From Nanohaloarchaea archaeon PL-Br10_U2g16 (GTDB taxonomy: Archaea > Nanohalarchaeota > Nanosalinia > Nanosalinales > Nanosalinaceae): a stretch of DNA of 19,812 nucleotides. Under the pieces are notes generated by a model. It saw only the letters and a list, made by a program, of their open reading frames with translations, had not been told where the DNA came from and searched no databases. A program made the translations under genes and the position numbers. Below, in pieces: positions 7,030-14,335 of the stretch. The stretch lies in the NCBI GenBank assembly GCA_001563995.1, contig LKMV01000009.1:1-19812 (forward strand), given 5' to 3'. Position 1 is the first letter of the stretch. Each line of letters begins with the position of its first letter.

Positions 7030-7632
7030 TCATTCATCAGCTTTTTTAGTCACCAGTACATCGATGTCAGTTTCCCTCGATTCCTCGGTATGAAAACCAT
7101 AAGTTGGAGGAAGTGCGATACTGTACTGTTGTAAAGTCACAAGCTTATAACCCGATTTCCGGATAAAATCCTTCACATTCGAACGAAGACCTGGATGTGA
7201 GACTGCGTAGACCGCAGATGAGATCTCTACGGCCTTACGTAAGAAGCTTATATCTGATTCACTGTGCACAGAGAAAGGAGGATTCATCACAACCGTATCA
7301 AAGTTACCGTCCAGCTCCATAACATCCTGTTCTTTAAAATCTATAAAATCCGATACATCCATCTTCTCAACGTTCTGACGCGCAGTATCAATAGCTCCAG
7401 AGTCTTTATCTATGGCTACCGTATCAGCTCCAAGTAAAGCCGAGCCAATCGCCAGTATACCGGTACCTGTTCCAAGGTCCGCTACTTCCTTTCCCTCAAT
7501 ATCTCCGTTCATGTAAGCGGTATGCAAAATATCAGCAGCAAGCTCCGGCGGAGTCATATACTGTTCAAGGGATATCTTAGGATTCTGAAAATCTTCCAGC
7601 TTAGACAGTTCTCTGATCAGCTCCGACTTCAT
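7030..7632 (-). CDS. METTL5-like N6-adenine RNA methyltransferase (COG2263-type)
   Basis: This 200-aa class I SAM methyltransferase has the family-specific N-terminus SLEQYMTPPELAA (residues 21-33). Motif I is ADLGTGTGILAIG at 51-63, an acidic motif II residue is in VAIDKDS, and the catalytic NPPF (117-120) marks N6-adenine or N4-cytosine methylation. Length and order match the archaeal METTL5/COG2263 family, whose eukaryotic member modifies an adenine in helix 44 of small-subunit rRNA with TRMT112. An rRNA target is inferred here. It is the first gene of a pair with rpoL. The ATG is about 25 nt from an AT block shared with divergent XPB. Confidence 0.9.
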   Translation of the reverse strand: MKSELIRELSKLEDFQNPKISLEQYMTPPELAADILHTAYMNGDIEGKEVADLGTGTGILAIGSALLGADTVAIDKDSGAIDTARQNVEKMDVSDFIDFKEQDVMELDGNFDTVVMNPPFSVHSESDISFLRKAVEISSAVYAVSHPGLRSNVKDFIRKSGYKLVTLQQYSIALPPTYGFHTEESRETDIDVLVTKKADE

Positions 7633-7653
7633 AGAATTTTCTGACCGGTCACC

Positions 7654-7666
7654 AATTTAAGCTTTA
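7654..7666. promoter_or_regulatory. Bidirectional TATA-like block, METTL5-like gene / XPB
   Basis: AATTTAAGCTTTA sits between divergent starts 53 nt apart (7632 minus, 7685 plus). The AATTTAA core is about 25 nt from the minus ATG and about 28 nt from the plus ATG, so one element could position both leaderless transcripts. Confidence 0.5.
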
Positions 7667-7684
7667 GGTACCTTTAGGTAAGGC

Positions 7685-9331
7685 ATGCCAGAAGAAGATA
7701 ACCTCCAAGATCTTTCCAAAGAAGAGTTAATACAGAAAATCAACGATTTGAACGATGAAAAAAATTCAGAGCAGAATGTAGTCTTCTTTGAACCTCAGAG
7801 AGAGATAATAATATCCGAACCGGAAGATGAAACGTTGAACGAGATGTCGGAGGTGGCTCATCTAGATAGCTCAAGCGGAGAGCATTATAAATATAGAATA
7901 AAGGAGATGGATATCTGGAACTCCGATCTTTCACTTGAGGAGATGAAAGAGAAGTATACAAGGATTCTAGGAAACTATCCCAACTTCTTGAACTGGCTGG
8001 AGAGAACGTACGAGAAGCAGGAGGTTTTCTCAATAGAACATAAAGGACGTTACCACACCCTTGAAGCTTCAAATAAGGAAAGAATGGAATGGGCACGTAG
8101 CATAGATGATGTAAGAGACAACCTTGTGGTTGATCTAGACGATACAGCCTCAAGGATTGCGATGGGTGCAAAGTCCAGGGCAGAGATAAAAGAGACTCTT
8201 TTGAAAAAAGGATTCCCTGTAGAGGACAACTCTAAGTTTAGAGAAGTAGATAGAAAGATAGGTGCGGATCTAAAGGTAGATCTAAGGGATTACCAGGAAG
8301 AGTACCGCGAAAAGGCATTTGAGAAAAAGGCAGCGGTGCTTGCAAACCCTGCAGGATCAGGTAAAACTGTAACTGCGATCGGACTTATGACAAAGGTAGA
8401 CTCACCGACGTTAATCCTAGTTCCTCAGAGATCACTGGTCGGACAGTGGAAAAGAGAAATTCTGGACAAGACCACCATCACAGAGGACCAGATAGGCGAG
8501 TACCACGGCGATGAGAAAAAAATGGATGATGTAACTATTGCTACTTACCATATGGCCGGACAGAACACTAACCTGTTCAGAAACGAATGGGGACTAATAA
8601 TATACGACGAGGTCCACCACATTCCAAGCTCGCTTTTCTCCAAGACAGCCAACCTTCAGTCGACAAGAAGGGTAGGGCTCTCGGCTTCACCGGTCAGAGA
8701 AGACAACAAGGAGAGAGAAATCTTTGCACTGATCGGACAGGAGATAGGAGCAGACTGGGCGCGTTTCTTCAACGAAGAGTACGTCTTAAAGCCGGACGTA
8801 GAAATCCAGCTGGTTGACTGGGAGAGCGACTTTTACAGAAACAAGTATCACAAAGCCTCAGGATTCAAGAAGTCTATTATAGCCTCAAAGAACCCTAGAA
8901 AGAAGGATCATATAGAAAAGCTGCTTGAAGAACATGAAGAGGATAAGACCGTCATTTTCTGTGACTGGATCGAACAGGGAGAAGAGTTCTCCGATGAGTT
9001 TAACATACCTTTCATCTCCGGTGAGACTGATTTCGATGAACGTGAAGAGTACTTCGAACAGTTCAGACAGGGTGATATCGATACATTGATAGTTTCCAGA
9101 ATAGGAGACGAAGGCCTAGATCTACCGGACGCAGAGGTAGGCATAATAGCTTCAGGACAGGGAGGCTCTAGGAGACAGGCCACACAGAGAGCAGGAAGAG
9201 TAATGAGGCCTTTTGGAGACGCCCAGGTCTACATAGTCGCTACAAAAGGAAGTAATGAAGAAGACTTCGTTAAAAGACAGGTCGAGCATCTGAAGGAGAA
9301 AGGTGTGCCGGTAATCATCCAAGGAGACTAG
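7685..9331 (+). CDS. xpb: XPB/Rad25-type SF2 DNA helicase
   Basis: This 548-aa superfamily 2 helicase has Q/Ia-type DYQEEY at about 203, Walker A NPAGSGKT at 221-228, motif II DEVH at 308-311, and motif III SAS at 333-335. The XPB-specific RED motif follows directly at 338-340 (SASPVRED). Motifs IV-VI are in the C-terminal half (VIFCDWIEQ, DTLIVSRIGDEGLDLP, QRAGRVMRP). XPB is a 3'-5' translocase used in nucleotide excision repair and, with Bax1, in DNA unwinding. The first about 130 residues contain a charged helical start and a region resembling the damage-recognition domain. No Bax1 nuclease gene is in the window. The start ATG is leaderless from the shared AT block. Confidence 0.93.
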   Translation: MPEEDNLQDLSKEELIQKINDLNDEKNSEQNVVFFEPQREIIISEPEDETLNEMSEVAHLDSSSGEHYKYRIKEMDIWNSDLSLEEMKEKYTRILGNYPNFLNWLERTYEKQEVFSIEHKGRYHTLEASNKERMEWARSIDDVRDNLVVDLDDTASRIAMGAKSRAEIKETLLKKGFPVEDNSKFREVDRKIGADLKVDLRDYQEEYREKAFEKKAAVLANPAGSGKTVTAIGLMTKVDSPTLILVPQRSLVGQWKREILDKTTITEDQIGEYHGDEKKMDDVTIATYHMAGQNTNLFRNEWGLIIYDEVHHIPSSLFSKTANLQSTRRVGLSASPVREDNKEREIFALIGQEIGADWARFFNEEYVLKPDVEIQLVDWESDFYRNKYHKASGFKKSIIASKNPRKKDHIEKLLEEHEEDKTVIFCDWIEQGEEFSDEFNIPFISGETDFDEREEYFEQFRQGDIDTLIVSRIGDEGLDLPDAEVGIIASGQGGSRRQATQRAGRVMRPFGDAQVYIVATKGSNEEDFVKRQVEHLKEKGVPVIIQGD

Positions 9332-9531
9332 TAATAATCCCATCCAAGCAGTAGTAAGGTGAAGAAAAGAATAGCGACAATGTTCAGTCCTAAAACGTTC
9401 ATGTTTGGATCTGCAACCCCTGCCCGATCTAAGATAATAAACAAGATTGAAGAAGTCAGAATAATCAAAGAGACACAGATTGCTAGCAAGAACCTTGAGA
9501 TCTCTTCATCATCTGAAATATCTGAAATCAT
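9328..9531 (-). CDS. Small two-helix membrane protein (probably the 3' part of a frameshifted gene)
   Basis: This 67-aa ORF has an acidic start (ISDISDDEEISR) and two clear transmembrane segments (about residues 14-33 and 46-63) ending in GWDYY. Its stop overlaps the XPB stop by four bases in convergent orientation. A perfect SD and an ATG lie upstream at 9623 in a different frame. That frame gives 22 residues and stops at 9555. One extra A in the AAA run at about 9562 would join it to this ORF as a single protein of about 98 aa. The product is not recognised. The ATG at 9531 itself has only a weak SD-like AAAGGT. Confidence 0.6.
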   Translation of the reverse strand: MISDISDDEEISRFLLAICVSLIILTSSILFIILDRAGVADPNMNVLGLNIVAILFFTLLLLGWDYY

Positions 9532-9554
9532 GAAAACCTTTTGTCTCCAAGATA

Positions 9555-9623
9555 CTATCTTTCAAGGTAACTTACTCTTAAGGCCTCTAGCTCGACTTCG
9601 TAATTTGAGAAATTAGCTCTCAT
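9555..9623 (-). pseudogene. 22-codon upstream ORF, likely N-terminal fragment of the membrane protein gene
   Basis: Reads MRANFSNYEVELEALRVSYL-ER then TAG. The ATG at 9623 has an excellent SD (AGAGGTGA at 9629-9636, 5-nt spacing). A single-base insertion in the homopolymer just before the stop would continue as EKIVSWRQKVF into MISDISDD at 9531. This can be a sequencing or assembly error, a real frameshift mutation, programmed frameshifting, or a short leader ORF. The coherent charged-helix N-terminus favours the split-gene reading. Confidence 0.5.
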
Positions 9624-9628
9624 AGTTT

Positions 9629-9636
9629 TCACCTCT
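9629..9636 (-). promoter_or_regulatory. Strong Shine-Dalgarno site
   Basis: On the minus strand AGAGGTGA matches the archaeal anti-SD core closely and lies 5 nt before the ATG at 9623. Such a site is uncommon among the leaderless starts here, and it implies that translation starts at 9623 rather than only at 9531. Confidence 0.65.
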
Positions 9637-9672
9637 TTTAATCTTTTAACCTGTTTTTTCCAAACCTAAGAT

Positions 9673-9954
9673 CTAGTCTTTCAAGCTTTCATGCTCAAAC
9701 TTTGTGTTGAGGTCAAGGAATAGATCTGCGAACTCTTCGCCTTTATCTGTAAGCGTCAGTATCTTTTTTCTACCGGATTTTTCGCTTTGAACCAGTCCTT
9801 CATCCTCCATACGTGAGATGATTTTAACCGTGTGCGCATAGGTTGTATCGATGCTTTTGGAAATCATACTACAGTATATCTCATCCCTTTCCCTTCTGAT
9901 CGTAATTAATGCCATCACAGGTTTTTCCTTCAGGAAAAAGTCTCTTAGGCTCAT
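9673..9954 (-). CDS. Winged-helix (MarR-like) transcriptional regulator
   Basis: This 93-aa protein has a winged helix-turn-helix fold. ALITIRRERDEIYCSMISKSIDTTYAH is compatible with the helix-turn-helix, VKIISRMEDEGLV is the recognition-helix region typical of MarR/PadR/HxlR families, and SEKSGRKKILTLTDKGEEFADLF is the wing with its usual final TDKG. The C-terminal helix could dimerise. It overlaps the PRTase gene by 4 nt (ATGA), so the two are translated together. Regulation of the linked PRTase operon or of the divergent ABC transporter is plausible but untested. Confidence 0.85.
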   Translation of the reverse strand: MSLRDFFLKEKPVMALITIRRERDEIYCSMISKSIDTTYAHTVKIISRMEDEGLVQSEKSGRKKILTLTDKGEEFADLFLDLNTKFEHESLKD

Positions 9955-10568
9955 GATTCGTCACCCTTCATTAGTTCAGAAGCTTTTTTCTCCCTTCCAA
10001 CTTTTCTCTTTGGGAAGGACTCTCCCATACCCAGACAGATTCCGAAAACGTTTTTTGCACCGTTTTCTAGAAGTTTATTAGCACCGTGAAGCATTGAGGT
10101 TCCGCTCAAAGTAATATTGTCAATCAGTATAATGTTATCTGCTTCAAAATCTTCTATCTCAACAGAGTCCTTCAGGTTGACAGCTTTCGCCTCGGTCGAA
10201 TCCAGTTCATGGTTCTCCTGAATCTTCCTCACCCTGTTTATAACCTGTCTATACTCTATTCCGGTGCTAGATGCCAAAGACTCTACCAGGCTTCTCATAT
10301 TAGGGTTGACCTCGCCTACGCTATGAGTAGGATAAATGGTCATAAGATCCCAATCAAGTTCATCATCCACGAATCTACTATTAATTAGAGATTCTAAGTT
10401 TGAATAGAACTCTTCTTCGATATCTTGTTCGCCATATACATAAAACCATACCTGTTTTCTGGAAAAGTCATCTTCGCCTTTGTCTTTTTTGTATTCATCC
10501 AGAGCAAGTACGGGACAGCTTTTCTCATAATAACTTAACTTTGCTCTTCCGAATAAATCTTCTTTCAT
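9951..10568 (-). CDS. PRTase-fold protein (ComF-like)
   Basis: This 205-aa protein carries a type I phosphoribosyltransferase PRPP loop, NIILIDNITLSGTSM, flanked by GANKLLENGAKNVFGICLG. Upstream, YPTHSVGEVNPNM and EYRQVINRVRKIQENHELD resemble the hood and core of ComF/amidophosphoribosyl-type PRTases. The usual paired acidic residues before the loop (DD or ED) are D-N here, so catalysis may be altered. The start chosen is ATG 10568: a TATA-like box lies 26 nt upstream, and a longer GTG start at 10619 would cross that promoter. It follows a second PRTase-like gene by 51 nt and is coupled to the winged-helix gene. The substrate is unknown. Confidence 0.75.
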   Translation of the reverse strand: MKEDLFGRAKLSYYEKSCPVLALDEYKKDKGEDDFSRKQVWFYVYGEQDIEEEFYSNLESLINSRFVDDELDWDLMTIYPTHSVGEVNPNMRSLVESLASSTGIEYRQVINRVRKIQENHELDSTEAKAVNLKDSVEIEDFEADNIILIDNITLSGTSMLHGANKLLENGAKNVFGICLGMGESFPKRKVGREKKASELMKGDES

Positions 10569-10589
10569 ATTGTAACCTTTTCTATGATC

Positions 10590-10600
10590 ATATAAAAACA
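10590..10600 (-). promoter_or_regulatory. TATA-like box for PRTase gene
   Basis: On the minus strand this reads TGTTTTTATAT, centred about 26 nt upstream of the ATG at 10568. It indicates a leaderless transcript for the PRTase-regulator pair, separate from the upstream PRTase gene. Confidence 0.55.
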
Positions 10601-10619
10601 AAAGTGTGGAAAAGTGCAC

Positions 10620-11222
10620 CTATTTACTCTTGGACGTCTTTTTAGGGTCGTTATCCAGGTATTTTTCAGTTTGATTCATAATATCCTCCGCTTGCTCAAA
10701 CGGGAAATGTACCTTATCCAGCACAAGGGAGAAATCCGTCTTCAGTTCCTGGGAGATAAACGGAGCCGTAAGATCTACATTTTTCGCTCCACGTTTTCTG
10801 AGACATCCCGCGACAGCAGCCTCTCTATAACCATCAGAGACACCGTCGCTAACTATCAGAACATTCTTTCCCTTTACAGTTATTCTTTCGCCCATGGAAT
10901 CAGATTTATTCTTAAGAGAGTTCGACTTTATCCTAGCCTGATTCTCTATATAGGCGGGCCTGACCCTATGTTTCTCCTGAACCCCATCATCCACCCAAAC
11001 AGTTCCATCCTCTACCACAGCACCGATCTTTACGTTAGAATCCGGAGAGTAAATGTACTCGGAAAGCCTAAAATCCGTCTCAAGACTTAATGTATCTTCT
11101 ACCGGTTTAGCTACTTTATGGGCGTTTCTAAAAGGCACTACAATCCTATCAAACTTATTTTTATCTTCTAAATGTTTTGAAAGTTCTTCACCTGCCTCAG
11201 ATCTGTCCCGAAAATTTCTCAT
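10620..11222 (-). CDS. Predicted phosphoribosyltransferase (COG1926-like, divergent PRPP loop)
   Basis: This 200-aa protein begins with FRDRSEAGEELSKHL, the typical N-terminal FxDRxxAGxxLAxxL of COG1926 predicted PRTases, then has KIGAVVEDG. The PRPP-loop position reads GKNVLIVSDGVSDGYREAAV followed by LRKRGAKNVDL. The usual DDGxATGxT is changed to SDGVSDGY, lacking one Asp and the T-G-x-T residues that bind phosphate, so PRPP binding is doubtful. It may be a regulatory or scaffold relative. It precedes the ComF-like gene and points away from the ABC transporter. A TATA-like box at 11241-11250 gives a leaderless ATG. Confidence 0.7.
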   Translation of the reverse strand: MRNFRDRSEAGEELSKHLEDKNKFDRIVVPFRNAHKVAKPVEDTLSLETDFRLSEYIYSPDSNVKIGAVVEDGTVWVDDGVQEKHRVRPAYIENQARIKSNSLKNKSDSMGERITVKGKNVLIVSDGVSDGYREAAVAGCLRKRGAKNVDLTAPFISQELKTDFSLVLDKVHFPFEQAEDIMNQTEKYLDNDPKKTSKSK

Positions 11223-11240
11223 ATCCCAATACTAGAGTTT

Positions 11241-11250
11241 CTATTATAAA
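11241..11250 (-). promoter_or_regulatory. TATA-like box for COG1926-like PRTase gene
   Basis: On the minus strand TTTATAATAG is about 24 nt upstream of the ATG at 11222. Confidence 0.6.
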
Positions 11251-11296
11251 ACCGGTTTTGTGATCGGATAAATACATAGAAACAGGTTCAAAGTTC

Positions 11297-11318
11297 CGGA
11301 TCATTCACGGTTGATCCG
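11297..11318. promoter_or_regulatory. Inverted repeat in divergent promoter region (possible operator)
   Basis: Perfect 7-bp arms CGGATCA and TGATCCG with an 8-nt spacer lie between the PRTase promoter and the ABC transporter. A related TGATCGGATAAATA occurs at 11262-11275, and the right arm continues as TGATCCGAATAAATA (11312-11326). The near-repeat suggests a binding site for a dimeric regulator such as the nearby winged-helix protein; this is inference. Confidence 0.4.
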
Positions 11319-11371
11319 AATAAATAAATCTGTAAAGACGTTATTTCAAACTTCCCGGCTAATTCACAGCT

Positions 11372-12352
11372 ATGTCAATCATAAAGTCAGAAAGCTTGAA
11401 CAAACAGTTCCGAGTGTACAAGAGAGGTGAAGGGCTGAAAGGCTACCTGAAAAGCTTTATCTCCAGAGAGTATGAAGAAGTACACGCAGTAAAAGATCTG
11501 GATCTTGAGATAGAGAAAGGTGAGATGATAGGATACATCGGATCTAACGGAGCAGGAAAATCTACCACGGTAAAGATGTTGACAGGAATCCTAGAACCAA
11601 GCTCAGGAGAGATAGAGGTAGACGGAAGGATACCTTCTAAGCAGAGAAAAGAGAACGCTATGAATATAGGCGTAGTATTCGGCCAGAAAACCCAGCTCTG
11701 GTGGGATCTACCTGTAAGAGAGTCGTTTAAACTTTTGAAGGAGATATATGAGGTAGAAGATGAAGAGTATGAGCAGAGAATAGACGAATTCGATGAAGTT
11801 CTACAGCTAAGCGATTTCTGGGAACAGCCTGTCAGAAAGCTTTCACTGGGTCAAAAAATGAGATGTGAGCTAGCTGCAGCATTCCTCCACCATCCAAAGA
11901 TAGTCTACCTAGACGAGCCAACGATAGGTCTAGACGTAGCAGTAAAAGAGAGGATAAGAGAGTTTATCAAGAAGATGAACAGAGAGAAACAGATAACTGT
12001 AATGCTTACAACACATGATATCGGAGATATCGAAGACCTTTGTGAAAGGGTCGTTGTACTTGACGAAGGTAAAAAGATATACGATGGAGAACTAGACCAT
12101 CTCGTCAACCGTTTCAGCTCACGTAGGATAATATTTGACCTTAAAGACAGTAAAAAGTTCGAGCTAAGCCTCGAAGGGATCAAAGAGGTAGAAAAAGACG
12201 GACGTCACGTCGAGATTGTATTTGACAGAGAAAAAATTACAGCTTCCGAGATCATGAGAGAAGTGCTGAACAGTTACGAGATACTGGACTTTGAGATAAA
12301 GGAGCCTGATGTCGAGAAAGTTGTAAAGTATATTTACAACGAGGGACTATAA
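11372..12352 (+). CDS. ABC-2 type exporter, ATP-binding subunit (COG4586-like)
   Basis: This 326-aa ATPase has Walker A GSNGAGKST (57-65), the lineage-typical VFGQKTQLWWDLPVRESF (102-119), the signature LSLGQKMR (157-164), Walker B IVYLDEPTIGLD (177-188) and the H-loop TTHD (213-216). FGQ-QLWWDLP is distinctive for the COG4586 group, which pairs with two permeases of the COG4587 and COG3694 types. Both follow here, 2 nt downstream and then overlapping. The C-terminal domain after about residue 240 is typical of NatA-like exporters. The transported substrate is unknown. The probable promoter is GTTATTTC near 11340-11347. Confidence 0.93.
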   Translation: MSIIKSESLNKQFRVYKRGEGLKGYLKSFISREYEEVHAVKDLDLEIEKGEMIGYIGSNGAGKSTTVKMLTGILEPSSGEIEVDGRIPSKQRKENAMNIGVVFGQKTQLWWDLPVRESFKLLKEIYEVEDEEYEQRIDEFDEVLQLSDFWEQPVRKLSLGQKMRCELAAAFLHHPKIVYLDEPTIGLDVAVKERIREFIKKMNREKQITVMLTTHDIGDIEDLCERVVVLDEGKKIYDGELDHLVNRFSSRRIIFDLKDSKKFELSLEGIKEVEKDGRHVEIVFDREKITASEIMREVLNSYEILDFEIKEPDVEKVVKYIYNEGL

Positions 12353-12354
12353 GA

Positions 12355-13143
12355 ATGAGGATAAGGAAATACTATGCGTTACTTAGAAACAGTTTTAGAG
12401 AGGCTTCCGCCTTCAGGTTAGACGCATTAACCACATTTTTCTCATCGATAGCTTTTCTAGCTCTTTACTACATGGTATGGAGCGCTATTGCAGAAGCTGG
12501 AGAGCTTGAAGGAGGTTTACACCAGGTAATGTCTTATCTAGTTGCAGGACAGATAGTTTCTAACGCAGCATTTATCGGTACTGAGAAGTATATCGGTGAG
12601 AAGGTAAGAAAAGGAACTATAGTGAACCAACTCAAAAGACCTCTCACACTTTTCAAACAGGCTTACTTCCATGAATCAGGCTGGGCTCTTTTCAACTTCA
12701 TAGCCAAATCAATCCCTATAGCCGTATTAGGGATAGTTTTTTTAGATATCACAACCCCGGACCTAGCTAACAGCTTTTTGTTCATAATAAGTCTATTTTT
12801 AGCCTATAACCTGGTTTTTCTACTGGCCTATTCTCTCTCAATGTTAGTCTTCTGGACAAAGGTCGACTGGAGCCTTAGGATGATGAGGAATACTACCCAG
12901 AACCTGTTTTCAGGAGTGCTATTTCCTTTGTATCTACTTCCTGATAGTCTAGCTACAGTCTTCTCAGTTCTACCGTTCCAGGCGATGGCAGACTCCCCCA
13001 TCAGAATATTCATCATGGAGGCAACCGGACTTGAAGTATTAAACATATTAATAATCCAGATGTTCTGGATACTAGTTCTATACGGCGTTTCAGTGTTTGC
13101 ATGGTCAAAAGCTAAGAAGAAATTGACGGTGCAGGGTGGTTAA
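12355..13143 (+). CDS. ABC-2 type exporter permease (COG4587-like)
   Basis: This 262-aa integral membrane protein has about six hydrophobic segments and an N-terminal RKYYALLRNSFREASAFRLDAL motif preceding the first helix, as in ABC-2 permeases. It starts 2 nt after the stop of the ATPase gene, and its end overlaps the SD of the next permease. Two non-identical permeases with one ATPase form a heterodimeric exporter. Its role cannot be deduced; homologous systems have been linked to lipid, antibiotic or polymer export, with no clear substrate. Confidence 0.9.
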   Translation: MRIRKYYALLRNSFREASAFRLDALTTFFSSIAFLALYYMVWSAIAEAGELEGGLHQVMSYLVAGQIVSNAAFIGTEKYIGEKVRKGTIVNQLKRPLTLFKQAYFHESGWALFNFIAKSIPIAVLGIVFLDITTPDLANSFLFIISLFLAYNLVFLLAYSLSMLVFWTKVDWSLRMMRNTTQNLFSGVLFPLYLLPDSLATVFSVLPFQAMADSPIRIFIMEATGLEVLNILIIQMFWILVLYGVSVFAWSKAKKKLTVQGG

Positions 13144-13144
13144 T

Positions 13145-13948
13145 ATGATAGAATCAGTAAAAAAACATCTATCAGTATACATCAGCTTTTTCAGAATGTA
13201 TATGAAGTCTCGTCTGATATACAAGACAGACTTTGTCCTAGGATTCACGTCACAGCTGATCAACCTTATCTTTTCAGTAGCCTTCCTTACACTAATATTC
13301 ACGCAGGTACAGGCTATCGACGGCTGGAGCTTTAATGAAATACTTTTACTAGCAGGAGTTGGAGGAGTTATACTGAACCTCCACCACATCTTTTTCTTCG
13401 GACTTTACACGCTTGGCAGAGACTACATAGTCTCAGGAAGGTTTGATAGATTCAGAGTGCGGCCTTTAAACACCCTTTTCCAAGTATATGCAAGCCATGT
13501 CGGAGACGATAACCTTTCAAAGTTTTTGGCCAATATAGCGCTGATAATCTACGCTTCTATCCAGTTAGGAATTTCTATATCTATCTTCACAGTTATCTAT
13601 GGTTCAATAGCCTTGGTTAGCGGAGTAATGGTGATAATGGCTATATTTCTTGGACTTGCAACTACAGCATTTTGGACAGGTAGAAGCAGAGCTGTATTCT
13701 GGCTCTTCTTCAGAATCAGTGACTTCAGAAAGTACCCTTACGGAATCTACTTTGACTCCGTTAAGATATTACTTGTGACTATAATACCTATAGCATTCAT
13801 GAGCTACTTCCCTACCGCATTTATACTTGGGAGAGAAGATTACTACTACTTACAGCTATTTACACTGTTAGCCGGTCCCGTATTTTTCCTAATCACCTAC
13901 CGATTCTGGAAAGCCGGTTTAAGAAGATATTCAAGCACAGGTAGCTAG
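13145..13948 (+). CDS. ABC-2 type exporter permease (DUF990/COG3694-like)
   Basis: This 267-aa membrane protein has about six membrane segments and the family-typical stretches GRDYIVSGRFDRFRVRPL and FRISDFRKYPYGIY. The ATG at 13145 is chosen because GGTGGT (13135-13140) stands 4 nt before it; the GTG at 13136 lies inside that SD. The SD overlaps the end of the previous gene, so the three genes form a tightly coupled operon. Confidence 0.9.
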   Translation: MIESVKKHLSVYISFFRMYMKSRLIYKTDFVLGFTSQLINLIFSVAFLTLIFTQVQAIDGWSFNEILLLAGVGGVILNLHHIFFFGLYTLGRDYIVSGRFDRFRVRPLNTLFQVYASHVGDDNLSKFLANIALIIYASIQLGISISIFTVIYGSIALVSGVMVIMAIFLGLATTAFWTGRSRAVFWLFFRISDFRKYPYGIYFDSVKILLVTIIPIAFMSYFPTAFILGREDYYYLQLFTLLAGPVFFLITYRFWKAGLRRYSSTGS

Positions 13949-13960
13949 AACCAAAAAACT

Positions 13961-13970
13961 AAAAAATATC
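13961..13970 (+). promoter_or_regulatory. TATA-like box for 13991 gene
   Basis: AAAAAATATC is centred about 25 nt upstream of the ATG at 13991. The gene is therefore likely expressed from its own leaderless promoter despite following the ABC operon. Confidence 0.5.
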
Positions 13971-13990
13971 TCTACATATAATAGCCATCT

Positions 13991-14335
13991 ATGGCTATAC
14001 AAGGGGTAACTTTCGATAAACGGTCCGAAATTACTGAGAACTCTCTTAACCTTATGAGGGATTACATATGGTGTGAGGAGCTTCAGAAGTATACTACCGT
14101 GGTTCAGCCCAGCCATCAGTACCTTATTGAAGAAGCTGATCAACTTGAGCCAGAGTTCCTAGAGAATGAGGAGATAGAGAGCGATTATCTGGTGCTAGAA
14201 GAGATAGGAAATGATATCAACAAAGGAAGAATACAGCCTGAAAAAGAAAATATATACAGAATTGCCTATAGAAACGGAGAGATTGTAGAAAAAGAGATAG
14301 AGTGGGAAGAAGCTGAGTCTATTATCTCAGCTTAA
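13991..14335 (+). CDS. Hypothetical acidic protein
   Basis: This 114-aa soluble protein is rich in Glu and is not recognised. There is no signal peptide or membrane segment, and a single Cys (CEEL). A helical N-terminal half leads to YLVLEEIGNDINKGRIQPEKENIYRIAYRNGEIVEKEIEWEEAE-type strands, suggesting a small alpha/beta domain. Its TAA is directly adjacent to the stop of the convergent pyrophosphatase gene, with no spacer. Confidence 0.7.
   Translation: MAIQGVTFDKRSEITENSLNLMRDYIWCEELQKYTTVVQPSHQYLIEEADQLEPEFLENEEIESDYLVLEEIGNDINKGRIQPEKENIYRIAYRNGEIVEKEIEWEEAESIISA

Noticed and set aside
7740..8171. Minus-strand 143-codon ORF inside XPB.
   Set aside because: Shadow of a strongly supported helicase gene; low-complexity, Ser/Pro/Leu-rich sequence with no motif.
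9359..9616. Plus-strand 85-codon ORF downstream of XPB.
   Set aside because: It is antisense to the two-helix membrane ORF and the 22-codon ORF, lacks an SD and has no recognisable features.
10569..10619. GTG start giving a 222-aa PRTase.
   Set aside because: The extra 17 codons cover the TATA-like box for the ATG at 10568, so the shorter form is preferred.
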